DNA of 55,065 nucleotides from Dawidia soli. Its GTDB lineage: Bacteria; Bacteroidota; Bacteroidia; Cytophagales; Cyclobacteriaceae. Each line of letters starts with the position of its first letter. Position 1 is the stretch's first letter. The position numbers were made by a program, and so were the translations under genes. The notes below the pieces were generated by a model that did not search any database, had not been told where the DNA came from, and worked only from the letters and a program-made list of their open reading frames with translations. Shown piece after piece: positions 26,812-33,505 of the stretch. Location of the stretch: assembly GCF_018598185.1 (NCBI RefSeq), contig NZ_JAHESC010000052.1, forward strand, positions 1 to 55,065, written 5' to 3'.

Positions 26812-26946
26812 ATGGCAAAATCAGCTAAAAAAACAGCAAAGAAAGTAGCGAAGAAAGCTGCTCCTAAGAAAGCCGCTAAGAAAGCTGCCCCTAAGAAGGC
26901 CGCTAAGAAAACTGCGAAGAAAGCCGCTAAGAAAAGCAGCAAGTAA
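26812..26946 (+). CDS. Histone H1-like Lys/Ala-rich small DNA-binding protein
   Basis: A 44-aa protein made almost only of Lys, Ala and Pro (starts MAKSAKKTAKKVAKK, contains AAPKKAAKK twice, ends KSSK). This is the composition of the C-terminal tail of eukaryotic histone H1 and of bacterial H1-like proteins such as chlamydial Hc1 or those known from Bacteroidota. It would bind DNA through charge and compact or organise the nucleoid. It has its own promoter (26753-26781) and a perfect 13-bp hairpin right after the stop. Repetition makes the length prone to change between strains. Function is inferred from composition. Confidence 0.8.
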   Translation: MAKSAKKTAKKVAKKAAPKKAAKKAAPKKAAKKTAKKAAKKSSK

Positions 26947-26953
26947 TTCAGTT

Positions 26954-26990
26954 GAAGGCAGCATAGACAACTATGCTGCCTTCGCTATTT
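26954..26990 (+). terminator. Terminator hairpin of the histone-like gene
   Basis: GAAGGCAGCATAG and CTATGCTGCCTTC (26954-26983) form a perfect 13-bp stem with loop ACAA, starting 7 bases after the stop. The tail GCTATTT is only moderately T-rich. Confidence 0.7.
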
Positions 26991-27185
26991 AAACACGTTA
27001 CCCGTCATTGTTCCGCTACTGCTCCTCCTCTTCTTCCCCCATTCCCTGATCCTGTAGTCTCCGTCAACGCGATTTAGTCGCTTCAGCGCAACGCTTTTCT
27101 CCTGTCCATACATTTACACAGAAATATCCCCAATAAGCCCCTGCGTGGCCTCAAATACGCCTAAAACACCCATTCGGTGCAGGCA

Positions 27186-27193
27186 TACATTTG
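27186..27193 (+). promoter_or_regulatory. -7 promoter box for a 28-aa peptide gene
   Basis: TACATTTG matches TAnnTTTG exactly, about 34 bases before the ATG at 27228. No TTG box was found at the expected -33 position. Confidence 0.4.
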
Positions 27194-27227
27194 CTATCTC
27201 GGGGGTATAAGAAGAAAGTTTGAAGCC

Positions 27228-27314
27228 ATGGAAACCGAGAATAACATCAACAACCACGAGCTGATCATCGAAGTGATTACCTGGACGGCATTGATCGCCA
27301 TCGTCCTGTATTGA
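27228..27314 (+). CDS. Putative 28-aa single-helix membrane peptide
   Basis: A short frame encoding a hydrophilic, Asn/Glu-rich N-terminus (METENNINNHE) followed by a hydrophobic helix (LIIEVITWTALIAIVLY) that could span or dip into the membrane. It is preceded by an exact -7 box at 27186-27193. The acidic head plus one helix is typical of small membrane regulators. No family is recognised and chance cannot be excluded at this length. Confidence 0.4.
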   Translation: METENNINNHELIIEVITWTALIAIVLY

Positions 27315-27370
27315 TAACCGCCCGCTACCGGTGCAGATCGCTGACCGGAAGACAACCGGTCCGTTGCCGA

Positions 27371-28213
27371 CTAACTATTCAGGAACCGTTCGACCGACAA
27401 TCCTTCGAACTTTTCAGGATTTACAATCTTGTAAAACACTTTCTCCAGCGCTTGATTAAGCTCTACCGGCAGCTCCAGCATCGGAAAATGACAGGTGCCG
27501 TGGAGTACGAACAGCTCATAGCCGGCATTGGCATGTTTGCTCAGCAGGCTTTCGTCGGTAGGGATGTAGTCAACGTTGATCAGGTACAATTTCCACCGCA
27601 GTTGCTCCAACAGCTCTCGCTCGCGTGCGGCAAAGCTGAAGATAGACGTGAGCGAACCGATGACCATTGGCGGGTATGCCGTCCGGTAGTCGTTCGTCAC
27701 CATGTCGACAATGCCGATATCGGTATCGTGGGTCAACAATCCTTGTTTGGCGTATGACTCGACAGTGTTACCAAAGTCGGCCTGCAGGTTTTGGTGGATG
27801 CTGTTGACCTGTTGCATCACCTCCTCCGGCATTTCCGTACCGGCATGCTTCAACGCATCGACCACTACCAGCCCTAATATCGCGGCAGGGTTAAGGGCGG
27901 AAGCTTCCAGGATAACATCGGAACCCATCGAGTGGCCGATCAGGATGACCTTGCTGAGATTGAGTTCCTGGATCACCGCATTCACATCGGCCGCAAATGC
28001 TTCGATGGTCCATTCCTGACGGTCGTTTCCCGACTGCCCATGTCCCGGCAGGTCGATGGCGATGACGCGGTAATGCGCCGAAAAATGGTTGATCTGTTCT
28101 TGCCAGTATAACTTGTCGATGGCCGCGCCGTGCACGAAGAAAAGGGTAATATCGCCGGCACCGGCGTCTGTATAGTCGATCGGAAGACCGTCTCTGTAAA
28201 CTACCATAAGCAT
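27371..28213 (-). CDS. Alpha/beta-hydrolase fold enzyme
   Basis: Cytoplasmic alpha/beta hydrolase of about 280 aa. The oxyanion region FFVHGAAIDK (about 26-35), the strand-turn IAIDLPGHGQSG (about 51-62), the nucleophile elbow GHSMGSD (Ser95) and a late His (HGTCHFPMLE, about 245) follow the family order. The ATG at 28213 (or 28207) is preferred over a TTG at 28231, because a promoter-like TAACTTTT (28230-28237, minus) lies directly upstream. It lies 21 bases after the end of the next gene. The substrate is not predictable; ester or lactone hydrolysis is the usual activity. Confidence 0.88.
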   Translation of the reverse strand: MLMVVYRDGLPIDYTDAGAGDITLFFVHGAAIDKLYWQEQINHFSAHYRVIAIDLPGHGQSGNDRQEWTIEAFAADVNAVIQELNLSKVILIGHSMGSDVILEASALNPAAILGLVVVDALKHAGTEMPEEVMQQVNSIHQNLQADFGNTVESYAKQGLLTHDTDIGIVDMVTNDYRTAYPPMVIGSLTSIFSFAARERELLEQLRWKLYLINVDYIPTDESLLSKHANAGYELFVLHGTCHFPMLELPVELNQALEKVFYKIVNPEKFEGLSVERFLNS

Positions 28214-28234
28214 GGGGTTATGAACACCCAAAAG

Positions 28235-29485
28235 TTAAAAAAGCATGCCTATTGTGATGTTTTTCATGCGGCGTTTCCGGAAATACAACCATGCTCCCCC
28301 CGCCAGCAACACCAGCCCCGCGCTGTATAGATGAAATTTTAATTGCCATATGCCCGGCGCGCTTGCGGAAGGATCGGCCGCGGCATGTCCCCAGGCAATG
28401 AACGCATCTGCCATCGGTAACTGTCCAAACAGATATTGTTTTTTCCCCCCGTGCGTCATGGGTACACCAAAGGCTTCGATGCTGTTTCGCAATCCGACAT
28501 AGAGCGGCTGCTCGTCGTAAAGCGCCAGGGTGCGCAAGCCCGCCAGCGACGCGGCTGCACCTGCCTGTAAGATCACGGGGCCGGAGTCGATGTCGCCAAA
28601 GCCAATGGTTCCCGCCGGATACTCGCGTATGCAAGGCAAACCGAATCGATGCGTAACGAAAAGCGCGCGGTAGCGTTTAAACTGCTCGCGGGCAAAGACC
28701 GCATCGACCTCTGGCAGAAAAGAAAGCATTAGACTTTGCGACGATCCTCGCGCCTCTTCTAGTATCGCCCCCGTTACCGGATCAACCTCGTGCGGAATCA
28801 GCCCATACGTATCGAGCTGCGCGCGTACCCGCGTGATCCATGCGTCCATGACGTTACGGTATTGTGGTTTGAAAAGTTTGTCGTGCAGCGCCAGCGACGC
28901 TACTCCCACCACCGCATCGGCTGGCCAGGCTCCAAACCGATACGACGCTGGATACGGTGTTTTGTCTGACCGGATGGCCTGTGCAATATCCCGACACCGT
29001 GCCTGGAAGGCCGCAACCTCGGATGCCGGCCGTTTCGACGGCGCCTGCAGCAACAATTTCCGACCAACCGTATAATTATACCATCCCTGGTAGAAGGCAC
29101 CATAGGACAAAGGCAGATACTCGTCAAAGATATCACGCGCGGTGTTCGAGCCCAGACGCGCTACGGAGGTTTCAATTTCCAGGAATGCTTCATGACGCAG
29201 GGATCCACCCACATCGGCCCGGGCGGCGACATCGGCCCACGCCAGACCATACAGGGCGTGCATAAAAATATATCCCTCCGGATACAGCTGCTGCATGTCG
29301 GCCGCCGCACCATTGTCCATGGCCTGTTTTAAACCCCGAAGCTCGTGCAACAGATCATCATACTCCACCTGCCCGGGATGCACCGCAACGGCCGGCCGGT
29401 AGTACAACGCAACATTCCAATATAGGATCAGCACGGCCGATACGCCGACCAGCACGAAGCCTATACCTTTCCAAAGCTTCTGCAT
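28235..29485 (-). CDS. Membrane-anchored protein of unknown function, helical-barrel-like
   Basis: Protein of 416 aa with a membrane helix at each end (GIGFVLVGVSAVLILYW near residue 7-23; AGLVLLAGGAWLYFRK near 387-402) and a large soluble part between. The soluble part is helix-rich with motifs such as YRFGAWPADAVVGVASL, YGLIPHEVDPVTG, ARGSSQSLMLSFL and GFGDIDSGPVI. This resembles the (alpha/alpha)6-barrel fold of linalool dehydratase-isomerase-like and some glycosidase-like proteins, but the match is from memory of pattern only. The ATG at 29485 is chosen over an upstream TTG. It lies upstream of the hydrolase gene in the same direction. No firm function. Confidence 0.7.
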   Translation of the reverse strand: MQKLWKGIGFVLVGVSAVLILYWNVALYYRPAVAVHPGQVEYDDLLHELRGLKQAMDNGAAADMQQLYPEGYIFMHALYGLAWADVAARADVGGSLRHEAFLEIETSVARLGSNTARDIFDEYLPLSYGAFYQGWYNYTVGRKLLLQAPSKRPASEVAAFQARCRDIAQAIRSDKTPYPASYRFGAWPADAVVGVASLALHDKLFKPQYRNVMDAWITRVRAQLDTYGLIPHEVDPVTGAILEEARGSSQSLMLSFLPEVDAVFAREQFKRYRALFVTHRFGLPCIREYPAGTIGFGDIDSGPVILQAGAAASLAGLRTLALYDEQPLYVGLRNSIEAFGVPMTHGGKKQYLFGQLPMADAFIAWGHAAADPSASAPGIWQLKFHLYSAGLVLLAGGAWLYFRKRRMKNITIGMLF

Positions 29486-29636
29486 CCAAAGGAATTTATA
29501 CAGTCCCAAAAGGGCAATTTACGATGTAAATGCGCAGCGAACAGCAACTCACGGTATAGAATGTTGGAAGTGAGCCGTTCCTTTTGTATCTTCCTTGGTC
29601 TTTTTCGTTAACGCCGCTCCTAAACATTTCGGGTAT

Positions 29637-29996
29637 ATGCGCACGCTCCTATGCTTATGGCTCGTTCTGCTGCTTACTGCCTGTCAATCGGGAAGGATTC
29701 CCTGCCCCGAGCCCAGGGCGGCCAAGGTCAAACGTTCGGTGATTCACAAACGCTTCCTGGATTCCGACGAAACGCTTTCCGCAAAAGCGGAAGACACCAA
29801 AACCCACGCCAAGGGTGGTAACAAAAGCTCGGTGCGCACGATCAGCAGTGTTTCGGTAGAAGAATGGGATTGCCCGCAACCGGGCCGGAAGAAATATATG
29901 CCGCGGTCCGTCAAGCAGAACATCCGGAAGAATATGAAGAAGATCAATGCCCCGGAGAGCAAACGCGACTCTGCCGCCGCCACCGTGCGACCATAG
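29637..29996 (+). CDS. Small basic lipoprotein
   Basis: Lipoprotein of 119 aa: signal peptide MRTLLCLWLVLLLTACQSG with the lipobox Cys at residue 16. A hydrophilic, Lys/Arg-rich body follows without a recognisable fold (VKRSVIHKRFLDSDE, KYMPRSVKQNIRKNMKK). The ATG at 29637 opens exactly on the signal peptide; the longer frame from 29595 would bury it. It ends 3 bases from the convergent DinB gene. Unknown function; probably attached to an envelope membrane. Confidence 0.7.
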   Translation: MRTLLCLWLVLLLTACQSGRIPCPEPRAAKVKRSVIHKRFLDSDETLSAKAEDTKTHAKGGNKSSVRTISSVSVEEWDCPQPGRKKYMPRSVKQNIRKNMKKINAPESKRDSAAATVRP

Positions 29997-29999
29997 CCG

Positions 30000-30527
30000 T
30001 TACAACCTTCCCGCCTCACGCGCATCTTTTACAACCCGCATGGTGACATACAGCTGCCCGGTATGACGCTGCGTATGCTCGGCCGCATGTACGAGCAAAC
30101 CCAGTACCGTCGACGGTATTTTTTTACGGCCCACGCCACGGCTTTCCAACAGCGTGCTTTCATCTGTCTGGCGCAACTGTTCCAGGCAGGCATCTACCTG
30201 CTTCCGGAATCTTTCAAGCAACAGGGCGACGGTGCATCCTTCAAACGGCCTGCCTTCTCCCTGCAGCGCTTCCAATTGTTTCTCGGAAAGCTCTTCGCCC
30301 CGTGCATACGTAAAAAGCCGGCTCAGCACGCCGCTCAGGTGCTGCAGGTGAAAACCCACGGATGCCACCGCGGCGGGCTGATGCCACAAAGCATCGTCCG
30401 GAAAGTCGGCCATCCATGACGCTACCTCCTCGCGGGCTTGCAGCAAAGCGTGCGCGACCGGTTGAAGATGTGGCGGAATGCCGTCGATCGGCCCCCGCAG
30501 CCAGACTTCCAATATGTTCTGATTCAT
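30000..30527 (-). CDS. DinB-family putative metalloenzyme
   Basis: DinB/YfiT-like four-helix protein of 175 aa. The metal-binding histidines sit in GFHLQHLSG (about 58-65) and HAAEHTQRHTGQ (about 147-158), the family pattern. Members include thiol-dependent S-transferases (bacillithiol- or mycothiol-type), but the substrate here is unknown. A TACCTTTA box (30540-30547, minus) lies 12 bases upstream of the ATG. Divergent from the arginase-family gene. Confidence 0.9.
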   Translation of the reverse strand: MNQNILEVWLRGPIDGIPPHLQPVAHALLQAREEVASWMADFPDDALWHQPAAVASVGFHLQHLSGVLSRLFTYARGEELSEKQLEALQGEGRPFEGCTVALLLERFRKQVDACLEQLRQTDESTLLESRGVGRKKIPSTVLGLLVHAAEHTQRHTGQLYVTMRVVKDAREAGRL

Positions 30528-30594
30528 AGTTGTGCTTTATAAAGGTAGGTGTTTATGAACGAAACACCAGGCACGGCCTTTTACGTTTCCCGGT

Positions 30595-31506
30595 ATGAAG
30601 TCACCGCTCAACGACAGGACAATTCTCGCGGCACCGTCTATCCTGGGGCTTCGCCCCTCGGGTGTCGAGCAGCTCGCCGCGCAATTCTTACATGCCGGTT
30701 TAGCCCGACGGCTGGGAATAAAACACCCGGTGGAATCCGTCCCTACGCTCAACGATCGTTATAGCGATCAGCGCGATCCGCAAACGCATTGTCTCAATCC
30801 ACGCCCCCTGCGAGAATTTTCGATCGCGTTGGGCGCTGCTGTGCAGCGTTGTGTTCCCGGACGTTTCCCGATTGTATTGGGTGGTGATTGTAGCATCCTG
30901 CTGGGTATTATGTCGGGATTAAAACGGCTCGGTACATACGGTATTGTATCACTCGACGCTCATGCCGATTTCTATCAGCCCGAAAAATCCACGACGGGCG
31001 AAGTGGCCGACATGGACATGGCCATGATCACGGGCCGGGGACCCGACCTGCTCACCAACATCGACAACCTCAAACCCTATGTGCAGGACCAGCACGCTAT
31101 ACATATCGGACAACGCGACTGGGAAGAAACACAACATTACGGCTCGCAGGATATTCGCGCGACCGCCATTACCTGCATGGACCTGGCAACGCTGCGGCAA
31201 CACGGCGTCGCGTTGCAAAGCGCGTTGCTCGCAAACCATCTGCAATCGCTGAGGATCGATGGTTGCTGGCTTCACTATGATATGGATGTATTGGCCGACG
31301 ACATCAACCCCGCCGTGGACTACCGCCTGCCCGGCGGCCTGCGCTATGATGAAGTCGAGTTGCTGATCCGAAGCCTGTTTGCCACGGATAAAATTGCAGG
31401 CATAAGTGTAGCGATCTTCAATCCGGACCTCGACCCCGACGGCCGCATGACCGCAAACATGGTCGAACACGTTGGACGGATCTTTGATGCACCTGTAACA
31501 CTATAA
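30595..31506 (+). CDS. Arginase/agmatinase/formiminoglutamase family protein
   Basis: Ureohydrolase-fold enzyme of 303 aa. Metal-binding motifs: GGDCS (97-101), DAHADF (121-126) and YDMDVL with a downstream NPAVD (about 228-245). The first motif reads GGDCS where classical arginases have GGDHS, so one manganese-ligand histidine is replaced by cysteine. This variant is common in uncharacterised members, and the substrate (arginine, agmatine, formiminoglutamate or another guanidino compound) cannot be set. The start is the ATG at 30595; a TACGTTTC box is very close upstream (30582-30589). No urea or histidine genes are nearby. Confidence 0.85.
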   Translation: MKSPLNDRTILAAPSILGLRPSGVEQLAAQFLHAGLARRLGIKHPVESVPTLNDRYSDQRDPQTHCLNPRPLREFSIALGAAVQRCVPGRFPIVLGGDCSILLGIMSGLKRLGTYGIVSLDAHADFYQPEKSTTGEVADMDMAMITGRGPDLLTNIDNLKPYVQDQHAIHIGQRDWEETQHYGSQDIRATAITCMDLATLRQHGVALQSALLANHLQSLRIDGCWLHYDMDVLADDINPAVDYRLPGGLRYDEVELLIRSLFATDKIAGISVAIFNPDLDPDGRMTANMVEHVGRIFDAPVTL

Positions 31507-31630
31507 TTTACATTCGTTCCGGCACACGGAAAATCACAGAAGCGAGTGTATAACAGACCCTTGCAGGCCGGCCCAGCAGTTGTCCCGTTGTCCGGTCGAC
31601 ATTGTCGCCTTCAGTGCCGGCGAGTTTTAC

Positions 31631-31661
31631 TTGCCGATTCGACATTTTTCCGTTACCTTAA
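31631..31661 (+). promoter_or_regulatory. Promoter of the histidine kinase/response regulator pair
   Basis: TTG (31631-31633), a 20-base spacer and TACCTTAA (31654-31661) give the Bacteroidota promoter layout with two mismatches in the -7 box. The transcript would start about 45 bases before the ATG. Confidence 0.45.
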
Positions 31662-31713
31662 TCTACCGGGCAATTTTCGTTGAAGTCACGTTCGTTGAAG
31701 CCATACGGGCGAT

Positions 31714-33105
31714 ATGAATCCAAAGATCTCTTCCTTCACTCCGCGCAACGTCCTTGTGTTGATCGGAGTCATTTTCTTCGCGTCAGCCGTTCTGATCGTG
31801 ATCAACTACTACACCATCCTGATCACATCGGGCGTGCGTGCTTATATCAATGGCGAATCGCAATACTCAAAAGGGCAAAAGGATGCGTCCCGCAACTTAC
31901 TATTATACCTCGACACCCGTGACACGCTTTATTTCAATTGTTTCCGCAAAGAGTTACGTGTTAACATCGGCGACAGCATTGCGCGGGTGGGCCTCAGCGC
32001 CGGCGCCGATGACTCGGTGGTCCGCGCGGGGTTTACAGCGGGGCGCAATCATCCGGACGACCACAACGCACTGATCTGGCTTTTTAAGAATTTCAGGAAT
32101 ATCTCGTTCATGAAGCGCGCCATTCAATTATGGAAGGAAGCCGACTACATCATTTTGCAAGAGTACCGGCTGGCGGAAGAGGCACATCACAAGATCTTGC
32201 GCGGGCAGCTTACCGCCGCGGACAAAGCGCAATATGTCGTAAAGATCACCGGGTTTACGACCGGTCTCACCATTCGCGAGCGTGAGTTCACGGGAGTACT
32301 AGGCGCCGCCGCACGAACCGTAAACTATTGGTTGTTCATCACCAATGTGATCATGACGCTGTTGATCATCGGCAGCGCGAGCGGCTACGCCCTCGTGATG
32401 ATCCAACGCCTGCGCGAAAAAAATGCGGACCTCAGCCGTACCAACACCGAGCTGGACAAGTTCGTTTATAGTGCCTCCCACGACCTGCGGGCGCCGATCT
32501 CGTCGCTGAGCGGCCTGATCGAGATTGCGATGGTCGAAAACGATGTAAACCAGATCAAGTCCTACCTCGCGCTAATGAAAACCACCCTGGGCAAACAGGA
32601 CGAGTTCATCCGCGAGATCATCGACTTTTCGCGCAACAAACGCACCATCATCCACCGCAAGGAAGTGAACCTCGACACACTGTTCGACCAAGTCATTGCC
32701 CGGCATCAATACATGCCAGGCGCGCATGACATTATCATTCGCAAAGAAATAACCGATCCGATCCTTTGGAGCGATGGTCTGCGGCTGGAGATCGTCATGA
32801 ACAACATTATTTCCAACGCCATTAAATACCACGATCGATCCAAGGAAGAGAAATACATCTTAATCAAGAGCTATCGCAAAAATGGCATGCATGTGATCGA
32901 GATTGCCGACAACGGCCAGGGCATTCGAAAGGAGTTCCATGAAAAGATCTTCGATATGTTCTTTGTGACCCCTAACAACCAAAAAGGATCGGGACTGGGG
33001 CTTTATATTACCAGGGAAACGGTCTCCCGGTTGAAGGGCAGTATACGGGTCGAGTCCGAATCGCGGGCCGGCAGCAACTTTATCATCAATATTCCCGCAG
33101 TATGA
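31714..33105 (+). CDS. Sensor histidine kinase
   Basis: Membrane histidine kinase of 463 aa. Order: membrane helix 1 (about 13-36), periplasmic sensor region (about 40-205, mainly helical, no family recognised), membrane helix 2 (YWLFITNVIMTLLIIGSASGYAL), coiled linker, H-box FVYSASHDLRAPISSLSGL (phospho-His near 255), and ATPase motifs NIISNAIKYH, IADNGQGIRKEF and GSGLGLYITRETV. It overlaps the response regulator gene by 4 bases (ATGA), so the two are made together and almost surely form one pathway. Confidence 0.93.
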   Translation: MNPKISSFTPRNVLVLIGVIFFASAVLIVINYYTILITSGVRAYINGESQYSKGQKDASRNLLLYLDTRDTLYFNCFRKELRVNIGDSIARVGLSAGADDSVVRAGFTAGRNHPDDHNALIWLFKNFRNISFMKRAIQLWKEADYIILQEYRLAEEAHHKILRGQLTAADKAQYVVKITGFTTGLTIREREFTGVLGAAARTVNYWLFITNVIMTLLIIGSASGYALVMIQRLREKNADLSRTNTELDKFVYSASHDLRAPISSLSGLIEIAMVENDVNQIKSYLALMKTTLGKQDEFIREIIDFSRNKRTIIHRKEVNLDTLFDQVIARHQYMPGAHDIIIRKEITDPILWSDGLRLEIVMNNIISNAIKYHDRSKEEKYILIKSYRKNGMHVIEIADNGQGIRKEFHEKIFDMFFVTPNNQKGSGLGLYITRETVSRLKGSIRVESESRAGSNFIINIPAV

Positions 33106-33488
33106 AAACCGATCATAAATTCCTCATCATTGACGACAATGAAGTGGATCAGCTCGTTACACAACAATTACTGAAAAAGGATCTCGGGGCGGTGGATGTT
33201 GCCCAGGCGGGGAACGGCATCGAAGCCATGCAATGGATCCGCGACCAGAAATCAAACCTGCCCGACAGCCTCGTCATTTTGCTGGACGTGCGCATGCCGC
33301 TGATGGATGGTTTTCAGTTCCTCGACGCCTTTGAGTCGCTCAACGAAGATGTCAAGAAAATGACCAAGATCATTATGCTCTCGTCTACGCTTGACCCGCG
33401 CGACATCGAGCAAGCCGAAGCCCACAAGAACGTAATCCAGCTGTTTAGTAAACCCCTGCCCGTAAAAGAGCTGCAGGCGCTGATCTGA
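33102..33488 (+). CDS. Single-domain response regulator
   Basis: CheY-like receiver of 128 aa without an output domain. Acidic pocket: IIDDNE (residues 9-14). Phospho-acceptor Asp in LLDVRMPLMDG (about 64). The switch Thr/Ser is in IIMLSS and the conserved Lys in LFSKPLP. Start overlaps the kinase stop (ATGA). Signalling must pass on through protein contact or a phosphorelay. It ends 17 bases from the convergent HTCS gene, with no terminator in between. Confidence 0.93.
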   Translation: MKTDHKFLIIDDNEVDQLVTQQLLKKDLGAVDVAQAGNGIEAMQWIRDQKSNLPDSLVILLDVRMPLMDGFQFLDAFESLNEDVKKMTKIIMLSSTLDPRDIEQAEAHKNVIQLFSKPLPVKELQALI

Positions 33489-33505
33489 CGGGGATCACTC
33501 GGACG

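Noticed and set aside
26616-26942. Antisense frame over the histone-like gene rich in Ala/Phe
   Set aside because: It is the reverse reading of the Lys/Ala repeat; the plus-strand gene has promoter and terminator.
27343-27361. GACCGG...CCGGTC hairpin between the 28-aa frame and the hydrolase gene
   Set aside because: Six-base stem without T run; may be chance in GC-rich sequence.
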